32,251 bases of DNA from Marilutibacter maris (GTDB taxonomy: Bacteria; Pseudomonadota; Gammaproteobacteria; Xanthomonadales; Xanthomonadaceae), in contig NZ_VICD02000065.1 in the NCBI RefSeq assembly GCF_006546735.2, positions 1-32,251 on the forward strand. The letters run 5' to 3'. How positions within the stretch are numbered: position 1 is the stretch's first letter; the number at the start of each line of letters is the position of its first letter. A model generated the notes under the pieces. It was not told where the DNA came from. It made no database searches and worked only from the letters and a program-made list of their open reading frames with translations. The translations under genes and the position numbers were made by a program. This document shows positions 21,019-28,379 of this stretch, piece by piece.

Positions 21019-21681
21019 ATGTCCGAGAACCGCACTTCCCCCCCTGCGCCCCGCCCGACCGGTCCCGGCCGGCCCAAGGACCTGGCCAAGCGGGCCGCGA
21101 TCCTCGACGCGGCCAAGCGCATCTTCACCCTGCAGGGCTTCGACGGCACCAGCATGGACCAGGTCGCCACCGAGGCCGGCGTCTCCAAGCTGACCGTCTA
21201 CAGCCACTTCGGCGACAAGGAAGGGCTGTTCTCGGCGGTGGTGAAGGCCCATTGCGAGCAGCAGATGCCGTCGTCGCTGTTCGTGGAGCGCCCGGAACTG
21301 CCGTTGCGCGAACGCCTGCTGGAGATCGCCCAGGCCTTCTACGCGATGATCTCCAGCCCCGAGGCGGTCGCCGGCCACCGCATGATGTGCTCGCCGCAGA
21401 TGGCCGAATCGCCGATGGTCCAGTTGTTCTGGGAGTCTGGGCCGATGCGGGTGCAGGGCGACTTCGCGCGCCTGCTGGAACGACGGATCGGGGTCGGCGA
21501 ACTGGAGATCGCCCACGTCGAGCGCGCCGCCAGCCAGTTCTTCACCCTGCTCAAGGGCGAGCACCACGCGCGCCTGGTGTTCGGCTGCGCCGGGCCGCCG
21601 CTGGGCAGCGTCGACGAGCACCTGGCCGCCTCGGTGGACATGTTCCTGGCCGCCTATGCGACCGATCGGGGCCGGCACTGA
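21019..21681 (+). CDS. TetR/AcrR-family repressor of the efflux operon
   Basis: A 220-residue regulator with a Pro-rich N-terminal arm and a helix-turn-helix at about residues 25-70. The recognition region GVSKLTVYSHFGDKEGLF is typical of the family. The C-terminal ligand-binding domain carries aromatic and Met residues (FYAMI, MMCSPQM, FWESGPM), as expected for a hydrophobic-ligand pocket. It is divergent from the RND adaptor gene across a 76-bp gap with a palindrome, the standard layout of a local efflux repressor. The inducer is unknown. Confidence 0.92.
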   Translation: MSENRTSPPAPRPTGPGRPKDLAKRAAILDAAKRIFTLQGFDGTSMDQVATEAGVSKLTVYSHFGDKEGLFSAVVKAHCEQQMPSSLFVERPELPLRERLLEIAQAFYAMISSPEAVAGHRMMCSPQMAESPMVQLFWESGPMRVQGDFARLLERRIGVGELEIAHVERAASQFFTLLKGEHHARLVFGCAGPPLGSVDEHLAASVDMFLAAYATDRGRH

Positions 21682-21715
21682 GCGGCGCGGCGACACCTGC
21701 CGTTACTTGTGTACG

Positions 21716-21739
21716 GGTGACTTATGGCACTAAATCACC
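21716..21739. promoter_or_regulatory. Inverted repeat upstream of the pcm-like/tolC genes
   Basis: GGTGACTTA (21716-21724) and TAAATCACC (21731-21739) are complementary at 8 of 9 positions around the 6-nt spacer TGGCAC. It lies 34 nt after tetR, 107 nt before the methyltransferase start and about 70 nt upstream of a TAGAAT (21807-21812) that could be its -10. It is less G+C-rich than its surroundings. It may be an activator or repressor site, or a tetR 3' hairpin. Confidence 0.35.
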
Positions 21740-21845
21740 TTCGGCGCCGCGGCCATCCTTTGGCTTCCGGCGCGCGACCGTCGCCGCCCCTTCGCGGACG
21801 GTCGATTAGAATGTCGCACCTTTTCCGCGCACGACGAAACCCGAC

Positions 21846-22514
21846 ATGACGACGATGGACTTTGCCAAGGCACGCGAACTGATGGTCGAACAACAGGTTC
21901 GGCCGTGGGACGTGCTCGACCCGCGCATCCTTGACGTGCTGTCGACGCTGCCGCGCGAGGCCTTCATCGCCGAGGGCCGCCGCAACCTGGCCTATGCCGA
22001 CATCGCCCTGCCGCTGGCGCACGGCGAGTTCATGATGAAGCCGGTGCTCGAGGGCCGCAGCCTGCAGTCGCTGGCGGTCGAGGCCGGCGACGAGGTGCTG
22101 GAGATCGGCACCGGCAGCGGTTTCCTGACCGCGTGCCTGGGCCGCCTCGCCCGCGAAGTGGTCAGCATCGAGCGCCACGCCGACCTCGCCGACAGTGCCC
22201 GTGCGCGCCTGGCCGAACAGGCGATCAGCAACGCCAGCGTGATCCACGCCGACGCCTTCGAGTGGGACAACGCGCGCCGCTTCGACGCGATCTGCGTGAC
22301 CGGCGCGGTCGCCGATATCCCGCCGCGCTTCATGCACTGGCTCAAGCCCGGCGGCCGCATGTTCGCGATCCGCGGCCGCTCGCCGGTGATGGAAGCCGTG
22401 CTGGTGCATGGCGTCGACGGCGACGCTGTCAACGCCGCGCGCATCCAGTCGTTGTTCGAGACCGACCTCCCCTACCTCGCCGGTGCGGCCCCCGCACCGA
22501 CCTTCGAGTTCTAA
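21846..22514 (+). CDS. Protein-L-isoaspartate O-methyltransferase family protein
   Basis: A 222-residue class I SAM methyltransferase of the Pcm family. It has LMVEQQVRPWDVLDPRIL and LPREAFI near the N-terminus, the SAM loop VLEIGTGSGFLTACLG, then VVSIERHADLA. True Pcm proteins have a conserved substrate loop of the QTISQP kind. Here the equivalent stretch reads GEFMMKPVLEG, so isoaspartate repair activity is uncertain, and a small-molecule or quinone-type substrate is possible. The gene ends 17 nt before tolC and probably shares its transcript. The start is ATG 21846, 8 residues before the first family block. Confidence 0.85.
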   Translation: MTTMDFAKARELMVEQQVRPWDVLDPRILDVLSTLPREAFIAEGRRNLAYADIALPLAHGEFMMKPVLEGRSLQSLAVEAGDEVLEIGTGSGFLTACLGRLAREVVSIERHADLADSARARLAEQAISNASVIHADAFEWDNARRFDAICVTGAVADIPPRFMHWLKPGGRMFAIRGRSPVMEAVLVHGVDGDAVNAARIQSLFETDLPYLAGAAPAPTFEF

Positions 22515-22531
22515 AGGAATAAGGACCCCGC

Positions 22532-23923
22532 ATGATCCGCCGCCCCCTCTTCCTCGCCCTCGCCTTCGTGCTGGCGCCCTCGCTGGCCTCGGCCGAAGAC
22601 CTGATGCAGACCTATGAACTGGCCCGCGCCGGCGACCCGCAGTTCGCCGCCGCCGAATCCAGCCGCCTGGCGACCCGCGAAGGCGCGGTGCAGGCGCGCG
22701 CGGCGATGCTGCCGCAGCTCAGCGGCTCGGCCTCGCTGACGCGCAACTGGAACGACTCCGACGGCGTCAACGTCATCGGAGGCTCCACTCTGCCGTCCAG
22801 CGACACCAGCAACGAGTCCGATACCCGTAGCTACGGCCTGCGTCTGGACCAGATGATCTACGACCACTCGCGGGTTAGCGCCTTCAAGAGCCAGAAAGCG
22901 CTGAGCATGGCCAGCGACTTCCAGCTCGACGCCGCCGGCAACGACCTGATCACCCGCACCTCGGCCGCCTACTTCAACGTGCTGGTGCAGCTGGAGACCC
23001 TGGCCGCCGCGCAGGCCGCCGAGGACGCGGCCAAGAAGCAGTTCGACTACGCCTCCAAGCGCCTGGAGGTCGGCCTGGCGCCGATCACCGACGTGCACGA
23101 GGCCCAGGCCCAGTACGAAAGCGCCCGTGCCAGCACCATCCTGACCCGAAACGCGGTCGAGGACGCCTACCAGGCGCTGGCCGAGATCACCGGCCAGCCG
23201 GTGCGCAACCTGAAGGCGCTGCCGGCCGATTTCCAGCCCTCGCTGCCGAACTCGATGGGCGTCGAGGACTGGGTGCAGACCGCGATCGACAACAACCCGG
23301 CGCTGCAGGCCAAGGAATACCAGCTCGAATCCGCCGAGGCCAATGTCAGCACGGCTCGCGCCGGCCACCTGCCGACCCTGTATCTGGGCGGAAACTACGG
23401 CGACACCAACACCGATGGCACTCAGACCAACAACCTGACCCAGGCCATCTCGGACTACGAGAACAACAGCAAGTCCCGCAGCATCGGCATCACCTTGAGC
23501 GTGCCGATCTTCGCAGGCGGCGCGACCCAGTCCGGCGTGCGCCAGGCGCTGGCCCAGCGCGACGTGACCCAGGACGAACTGGTCCAGCAGCGCCGCGCGC
23601 TCGAGCGCAACGCGCGCAATGCCTACCAGACCCTGGTCGCCGGCATCAGCGAGGTCGAGGCGCGCCGCCTGGCCCTGGTCTCGGCGCAGAGCGCCTACGA
23701 CGCCTCCAACGTAGGCCTGGAAGTCGGTACCCGTACCGTGCTGGACGTGCTGCAGAACCAGCGCAACCTGTTCACCGCGCAGCAGGCCTACGCGCAGGCG
23801 CGCTACAACTACCTGCAGAACCGCCTGCTGCTGCAACAGGCCGCCGGCACCCTGAAGGTCGAGGACCTGCAGGACGTCAACCGCCTGCTGACCGTCGACG
23901 CCGAGGCCCAGGTCGATCTCTGA
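22532..23923 (+). CDS. tolC: TolC-family outer-membrane channel
   Basis: A 463-residue outer-membrane efflux protein that would dock to RND adaptors or type I secretion systems. The signal peptide is MIRRPLFLALAFVLAPSLASA with a likely cut after A21. The mature part starts DLMQTYELARAGDPQFAAAES, as in TolC, and shows the two repeats of long helices typical of the OEP family. The second repeat has an ENNSKSRSIGITLSVPIFAGG strand and LEVGTRTVLDVLQNQRNL. AAGGA about 8 nt upstream serves the start. It is the nearest candidate outer-membrane partner for the RND operon 1.6 kb away, although it belongs to a different transcription unit. Confidence 0.94.
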   Translation: MIRRPLFLALAFVLAPSLASAEDLMQTYELARAGDPQFAAAESSRLATREGAVQARAAMLPQLSGSASLTRNWNDSDGVNVIGGSTLPSSDTSNESDTRSYGLRLDQMIYDHSRVSAFKSQKALSMASDFQLDAAGNDLITRTSAAYFNVLVQLETLAAAQAAEDAAKKQFDYASKRLEVGLAPITDVHEAQAQYESARASTILTRNAVEDAYQALAEITGQPVRNLKALPADFQPSLPNSMGVEDWVQTAIDNNPALQAKEYQLESAEANVSTARAGHLPTLYLGGNYGDTNTDGTQTNNLTQAISDYENNSKSRSIGITLSVPIFAGGATQSGVRQALAQRDVTQDELVQQRRALERNARNAYQTLVAGISEVEARRLALVSAQSAYDASNVGLEVGTRTVLDVLQNQRNLFTAQQAYAQARYNYLQNRLLLQQAAGTLKVEDLQDVNRLLTVDAEAQVDL

Positions 23924-23948
23924 CCCGCTCCTGCACGCGCACGATCGA

Positions 23949-23980
23949 GAAGGGCCGGCTCATGCCGGCCCTTCTTCGTT
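23949..23980 (+). terminator. Intrinsic terminator of the pcm-like/tolC unit
   Basis: Perfect 11-bp stem GAAGGGCCGGC (23949-23959) and GCCGGCCCTTC (23964-23974) with a TCAT loop, followed by TTCGTTT. It lies 25 nt after the tolC stop. Confidence 0.88.
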
Positions 23981-24163
23981 TATGGGGGACGGTGCCGGGA
24001 CCTGTAGGAAACGACACCTGAAAGATGCCGCAGGAAACAGCGGTTCCGCGTTGACGCAACTCGCTTGTCCAAATAGAACGAAGCTGTCCTGACACGTTTC
24101 CAGGGCAGGCATGCCGCCGGCAACACAAGCGCGGCATCGCACTCATTCGACAAGGAGTCCACG

Positions 24164-24427
24164 ATGAAGAAGGCCCTGTTTGGATCGGCGCTACTGGCCC
24201 TGGCGCTGGCGTACCCGGTGGCTTCAAGGGCCGAGTACTTGCTTCTGACTGCCTCGGGGAACGGCCCTACGGAAGAGGCCGCCCGTCAAGCGACCTACGA
24301 GGCCCTCCACACGCAGTGCGTCGTCGAGCGCAATGGAAGCCTGATGAGCATCGACATCGTTGCCTATCCGGGAGCGAATGGCGGCTGGGAATCTTCTGGT
24401 AGTGCGGCTTGCCGCACCGGCCGGTGA
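24164..24427 (+). CDS. Small secreted protein of unknown function
   Basis: An 87-residue protein with a clear signal peptide, hydrophobic from residue 4 to 20, and a likely cut after SRA at residue 23. The mature 64 residues start EYLLLTASGNGPTEEAARQAT, a strand followed by an amphipathic helix. They contain two cysteines (C52, C83) that could form a disulfide in the periplasm or outside the cell. I do not recognise the family. An AAGGAG 9 nt upstream fixes the start. Codon use (TTT, GGA, CTA, TTG, CTT, AGG, GGT) is clearly less G+C-biased than in every neighbouring gene, and the 180 nt upstream share this, suggesting recent acquisition. It is convergent with waaA. Confidence 0.72.
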   Translation: MKKALFGSALLALALAYPVASRAEYLLLTASGNGPTEEAARQATYEALHTQCVVERNGSLMSIDIVAYPGANGGWESSGSAACRTGR

Positions 24428-24450
24428 GACACCTCACCTCGATCAGATAG

Positions 24451-24477
24451 CGAGAGACCGGACCATCCGGCCTCTCG
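24451..24477. terminator. Hairpin between the small secreted gene and waaA
   Basis: CGAGAG-A-CCGGA (24451-24462) pairs with TCCGG-C-CTCTCG (24466-24477) around a CCA loop, with one A-C mismatch. It sits between convergent genes, so it can serve both. The following TATTCTCG is only weakly T-rich. Confidence 0.5.
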
Positions 24478-24513
24478 TATTCTCGACCCCAGCCCTCCGC
24501 TTCTGCACGCCCC

Positions 24514-25845
24514 CTAATACCGGCCAAATGCCTCCACCGGCGGCAGCACCGGCTCGATCAGCGCCATCGTCGCCGCCAGCGCGCCGCGACCGGACTCGAC
24601 CAGCTCCAGGCCGGCCTCGACCATCCGCGCGCGCTCGTCCAGATTGTCGAGCAGATCGCCCAGCGCGCGCCCGACCGCCGCGGCGTCGCAGCCGATCTTG
24701 AGCGCGCCGGCACCGGTGAACAGGCGGCGGATCTCGGCGAAGTTGTGCAGATGCGGACCGGTCACGATCGCGGTGCCGGTCGCCGCCGGTTCCAGCAGGT
24801 TGTGGCCGCCGACCGCTTGCAGGCTGCCGCCGACGAAGGCGACGTCGGCACAGGCGTAGAAGCTGATCAGCTCGCCCAGGGTATCGACCACGAACACCTC
24901 GTCGGCGGCGCCGGGCCAGGTCGCGCGCGAGCGGGTCGCGACCCGCATCCCCGCCATCCGCGCCAGTTCGGCCACCACCCGGAACCGCTCCGGATGCCGC
25001 GGCACCCACAGCAACAGCAGGTCCGGATGCCGTTCGCGCAGGCGGCGATGCATTGCCAGCACCGCCGCCTCCTCGTCCTCGTGGGTGCTGGCGGCGATCC
25101 AGACCGGCCGGCCGCCATGGGCGGCCCGGCACTGCGCGGCAAAGGCGTCGATGCCGTCGGGCAGGGGCACGTCGAACTTCAGATTGCCGGTCCTGACCAC
25201 CTGTCCTGCATCCGCCCCCAACCTGACGAAGCGCTCGGCGTCGGCCTGCGACTGCGCGGCGACCCGGGTGACCGTGCGCAGCGCGCGCGCGACCAGCGGC
25301 GCCAGCACGCGGTAGCCGCGCAACGAACGCTCCGACAGCCGCGCATTGAGGATATAGGCCGGAATCCCGCGGTCGCGGCAACCGAACAACAGGTTCGGCC
25401 ACAACTCGGTTTCCATGATCAGGGCGACCCCCGGCTTGAAATGGGCGAGGAAGCGTCCGACCGCGCCGGGCAGATCGTAGGGCAGGTAGACGTGCTCGAC
25501 CTCGCCTCCCCACAGCGCGTTGACCCGGTCCGAGCCGGTGGGGGTGATCGTGGTGATCAGCAGGCGCAGGTCCGGACGCGCGCGACGCAGCGCGTTGACC
25601 ACCGGCGCGGCGGCGTTGACCTCGCCGACCGAGACCGCATGCAGCCACACCGTGCGTCGGCCCAGTTCGGCATCGGCCGGCGGCTGGTGGTAGACCGCGT
25701 AGCGCTCATGCCAGCGCAAAAGATAGGCCTGATGGCGGAAACCACGCCAGATCAGGTGATACAGGGTGACCGGCACCAGCAGGTAGAGCACCGCCGAGTA
25801 CAGCCCGCGCAGCAGGCGCTCGAGCAGGTCGGGCGAGTCCTTCAT
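24514..25845 (-). CDS. waaA: 3-deoxy-D-manno-octulosonic acid (Kdo) transferase
   Basis: This transfers Kdo from CMP-Kdo to lipid IVA, the first inner-core step of LPS, at the cytoplasmic face of the inner membrane. The 443 residues begin with an N-terminal anchor (about 15-34). The GT30 N-domain follows, with WLHAVSVGEVNAA, where E75 is the predicted catalytic base, then ITPTGSDRV, METELWPNLL and NARLSERS. The C-domain has GNLKFDVP, AASTHEDEE, VPRHPERF and the CMP-binding GGSLQAVGGHNLLEPAA. It is divergent from an LpxL-type acyltransferase, which acts next on the same lipid. kdtA is the synonym. Confidence 0.96.
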   Translation of the reverse strand: MKDSPDLLERLLRGLYSAVLYLLVPVTLYHLIWRGFRHQAYLLRWHERYAVYHQPPADAELGRRTVWLHAVSVGEVNAAAPVVNALRRARPDLRLLITTITPTGSDRVNALWGGEVEHVYLPYDLPGAVGRFLAHFKPGVALIMETELWPNLLFGCRDRGIPAYILNARLSERSLRGYRVLAPLVARALRTVTRVAAQSQADAERFVRLGADAGQVVRTGNLKFDVPLPDGIDAFAAQCRAAHGGRPVWIAASTHEDEEAAVLAMHRRLRERHPDLLLLWVPRHPERFRVVAELARMAGMRVATRSRATWPGAADEVFVVDTLGELISFYACADVAFVGGSLQAVGGHNLLEPAATGTAIVTGPHLHNFAEIRRLFTGAGALKIGCDAAAVGRALGDLLDNLDERARMVEAGLELVESGRGALAATMALIEPVLPPVEAFGRY

Positions 25846-25986
25846 CGGCTTCCCGACCCCAAAGGACCCGGCGCGATCGCCCCGCTACGGTGCGCCTGCC
25901 GCGCGGCGGCGACCGCGGTTCGGGGGCAGCGCGATCTACTGGCAAGCTGACGACGGGGCCTGGGCATCGGGGAAGGATAGCGAAGG

Positions 25987-26022
25987 GGCGCGCGATCCGC
26001 GCGTGCGGCGCGCGATCCGCGC
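25987..26022. repeat. Tandem 16-bp direct repeat in the waaA-lpxL gap
   Basis: GGCGCGCGATCCGCGC occurs at 25987-26002 and again at 26007-26022, a 20-bp period (two helical turns), each unit nearly palindromic itself. It is in the 239-bp divergent gap between waaA and the acyltransferase, 51 nt upstream of the acyltransferase -10. Two same-face binding sites for a regulator are possible, but chance is not excluded in such G+C-rich sequence. Confidence 0.5.
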
Positions 26023-26072
26023 CGTGCTGCTCCGCCACGGCCGCATCGCGCAGGGCGCCTCCGGCGTTGCCT

Positions 26073-26078
26073 TAGAAT
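26073..26078 (+). promoter_or_regulatory. -10 element of the LpxL-type gene, leaderless arrangement
   Basis: TAGAAT ends 6 nt before the ATG at 26085. There is no ribosome-binding site between them and no recognisable -35. It is the third occurrence in the window of TANNNT-N6-ATG. Confidence 0.45.
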
Positions 26079-26084
26079 TCGTGG

Positions 26085-27002
26085 ATGCGCGACGACACTC
26101 CGCTTCCCCGCCCGCCGCTCGGGCCCCGTCATTGGCCGATGTGGCTCGCACTGGCGTCGATGATGGTCGCCGCGCGCCTGCCGTGGACACTGCAGCGCCT
26201 GCTCGGCCGCGGACTGGGCGCGCTGGCGTTCGCCCTGGCCGGCAGCCGCCGACGTGCCGCGGCGACCAACCTGGACCTGTGCCTGCCGGAGCGGTCCCCG
26301 GCCGAGCGCGCGACCCTGCTGCGCGACAGCTTCCGCGACCTCGGTGTCGGCTTCCTCGAGTTCGCGCGCGCGTGGTGGGGCGACGCGACCCCGATGCGCA
26401 GGACCGCGAGGATCGAGGGCGTGGAGGCGATCGAAGCGATCCTCGCGCAGGGGCGCGGCGTGCTGCTGGTGTCGGGTCACTTCATGACCCTGGAGATGTG
26501 CGGGCGGCTGATGTGCGACCGGCTGCCGCTGGCCGGCATGTACCGCCGCCACCGCAGCCCGGTATTCGAGTGGGCGGTGCGCCGCGGACGCCAGCGCTAC
26601 GCGGTGGCGATGTTCGCCAACGAGGAGGTGCGTCCGGCGATCCGTCACCTCAAGCAAGGCGGCATCCTGTGGTACGCCCCCGATCAGGACATGCGCGGCA
26701 AGGACACCGTGTTCGCACCGTTCTTCGGGGTGCCGGCGGCGACGATCACCGCGACCCACCAGTTCGCGCGGCTGTCGGGCTGCGCGGTGGTGCCGTTCTT
26801 CCATCGCCGCGAGGGCGCCGACTACGTGTTGCGACTGGGCGAGCCGCTGGCGGACTTTCCATCGAAGGACGTCGCCGCCGATACCGCGCGGGTCAATGCC
26901 GCGATCGAGGCGATGGTGCGCGAGGCGCCGAGCCAGTACCTGTGGATCCACCGCCGCTTCAAGCGGCGCCCGGACGGCGAAGCGCCGCCCTACGACAACT
27001 GA
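26085..27002 (+). CDS. LpxL/HtrB-type lipid A acyltransferase
   Basis: This inner-membrane enzyme adds a secondary acyl chain from acyl-ACP to Kdo2-lipid IVA. The 305 residues start with PLGPRHWPMWLALASMM, a membrane anchor at about 18-35. The catalytic HX4E motif is SGHFMTLE (H132, E137). GMYRRHRSPVFEW, LKQGGILWYAPDQDM and a C-terminal QYLWIHRRFKRRP are all typical of the family. It could be LpxL, LpxM or LpxP, and acyl specificity cannot be read from the sequence. The motif set and the Kdo transferase next door favour LpxL. The start is supported by its N-terminal family block and by the -10 six nucleotides upstream. Confidence 0.92.
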   Translation: MRDDTPLPRPPLGPRHWPMWLALASMMVAARLPWTLQRLLGRGLGALAFALAGSRRRAAATNLDLCLPERSPAERATLLRDSFRDLGVGFLEFARAWWGDATPMRRTARIEGVEAIEAILAQGRGVLLVSGHFMTLEMCGRLMCDRLPLAGMYRRHRSPVFEWAVRRGRQRYAVAMFANEEVRPAIRHLKQGGILWYAPDQDMRGKDTVFAPFFGVPAATITATHQFARLSGCAVVPFFHRREGADYVLRLGEPLADFPSKDVAADTARVNAAIEAMVREAPSQYLWIHRRFKRRPDGEAPPYDN

Positions 27003-27027
27003 CCGCGGCGGCTCATTGCCGTCGCGG
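27003..27027. terminator. Hairpin between convergent lpxL-type and O-antigen ligase genes
   Basis: CCGCGGCGGC (27003-27012) pairs with GCCGTCGCGG (27018-27027) over 10 bp including one G-U, with a TCATT loop. It starts right after the acyltransferase stop codon and 18 nt from the ligase stop. No T-tract is seen on either side. Confidence 0.45.
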
Positions 27028-27044
27028 CCTCTGCGCGATCGCGC

Positions 27045-28379
27045 TCAGCCCTCCTCGCGCGCCAGCAGGCTGCCGGCATACAGCGCGGCCAGCAGCAGGG
27101 TCAGCCCGCCCCAGAAGGTCGAGTAGAACGCGAGGTGGGTATTGAACGGGAACACCGTCACCGCCAACGCCAGCATCGCCGGACGCGCGTTCTCGCGCGC
27201 CGCGGCACCGGCGAAGCGCCAGGCGCGCCAGGCCAGCGCGGCGCCGGCCAGCCACAACAGCAGTCCGAAACCGCCGGTCTCGCTGAGTACCTCCAGCACC
27301 AGCTGATGGGCATGGAAGGCCGGGCCCTCGCCCCAGGCCGCCATCTCGTCCGGGGTCGGATCGCAGGCCGGGAACGCCTCGCGGAAGCCGCGCGCGCCGA
27401 CCCCGTTGAACGGATGCTCGCGCGCCATGCAGGCGGCCGCGCCCCAGATCCGCGCACGCCCGGACAGGGCCGTGTCGACGCCGGCCTCGTCGCCGGTCAG
27501 CGCGTGCAGGGTCCGCTCCACGCGCTGGCTGACCTGCGGCGAGGTCAGGCTCAACACCAGCAGCAACGCGGCGCCGAACGCGAATACCCCCAGCAGCTTC
27601 TTCCAGCCCAGCAGGCGCCAGCCGGAGAACAGCAGCACCAGGCCGAAGGTGATCCAGGATGCGCGCGAGCCGGCCAGCACGACCACCACGCCGACCGCGG
27701 CGGCGGCCAGCAGCCAACCGGCACTGCCGAAGCGGCGCCCGGCGGCATACAGCGCGAACGGCGACAGGCTGGCCAGCACCAGGCCCAGCTTGAGGTTGCA
27801 GGGGCCGAGGATGCCGCTGAGGCGATCGACACCGGCGATCTCCTCCGCCGTGCACATGCCATGTCCGCTGATCATCTGCTTGATGCCGTCGATGCCGGCG
27901 AACAGCGGGCTGGTGCCGCTCGCCGCCTGGATCAGCGCGTCGACGGTCCAGATGCCGACGATCGCCGCCAGTCCACCGAAGGTGATCCGGCGTCCGCGAC
28001 GGTCGGCCACGGCCGACGCCGCCAGCCACAGGAACGGCAGGTAGCGCAGGTCGCCGGCCGCCTCCTTCAGCGCGCGCCCCACGTCGACCGCATCGAACGA
28101 GGACACCAGCTCCGGCAGCCAGTAGGCGAAGAACAACACGCTGGTCAGCGCCCAGGCCTGGTGGCTGAGCAGGCCGGCGCCGCCACGGAAGCGCGAGACG
28201 GTCAGCCGGAACAGCGCGGCCAGGGCGCCCAGCACCAGCATCGCCTCGGCATAGCCCGGCGCCGGCCACAGCGCCACGTAGGCGAGGATCCAGGCCGGTG
28301 CCCAGCGCCAGCCCGGCGCGGCATCGTGTGGCGCCGCCGGTGCGGTCGCGGAACGGGTTTCAGTCGAGGAGTTCGTCAT
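27045..28379 (-). CDS. O-antigen ligase (WaaL/Wzy_C family) membrane protein
   Basis: A polytopic protein of 444 residues with about ten hydrophobic segments, which should transfer or polymerise O-polysaccharide at the periplasmic face. The Wzy_C region includes LAGSRASWITFGLVLLF, then a large periplasmic loop with SGRARIWGAA and HPFNGVGARGFREAFP. Next comes FHAHQLVLEVLSETGGFGLLLW, whose His-rich motif precedes a TM as in O-antigen ligases. I start at ATG 28379, which overlaps the upstream glycosyltransferase by 20 nt. The open frame continues to 28487, but that extra part is Arg/Cys-rich shadow sequence. WaaL (ligase) and Wzy (polymerase) cannot be told apart here with certainty. Confidence 0.85.
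   Translation of the reverse strand: MTNSSTETRSATAPAAPHDAAPGWRWAPAWILAYVALWPAPGYAEAMLVLGALAALFRLTVSRFRGGAGLLSHQAWALTSVLFFAYWLPELVSSFDAVDVGRALKEAAGDLRYLPFLWLAASAVADRRGRRITFGGLAAIVGIWTVDALIQAASGTSPLFAGIDGIKQMISGHGMCTAEEIAGVDRLSGILGPCNLKLGLVLASLSPFALYAAGRRFGSAGWLLAAAAVGVVVVLAGSRASWITFGLVLLFSGWRLLGWKKLLGVFAFGAALLLVLSLTSPQVSQRVERTLHALTGDEAGVDTALSGRARIWGAAACMAREHPFNGVGARGFREAFPACDPTPDEMAAWGEGPAFHAHQLVLEVLSETGGFGLLLWLAGAALAWRAWRFAGAAARENARPAMLALAVTVFPFNTHLAFYSTFWGGLTLLLAALYAGSLLAREEG

Noticed and set aside
22511-23836. A 441-residue minus-strand frame opposite tolC
   Set aside because: It is a shadow of tolC with Val/Gly/Gln/Arg bias and no motif. The plus-strand product has a signal peptide and OEP repeats.
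23960-24227. Short minus-strand frames (60-116 residues) upstream of the small secreted gene
   Set aside because: Several overlapping frames exist in the same stretch, none with a ribosome-binding site, signal peptide or recognisable motif.
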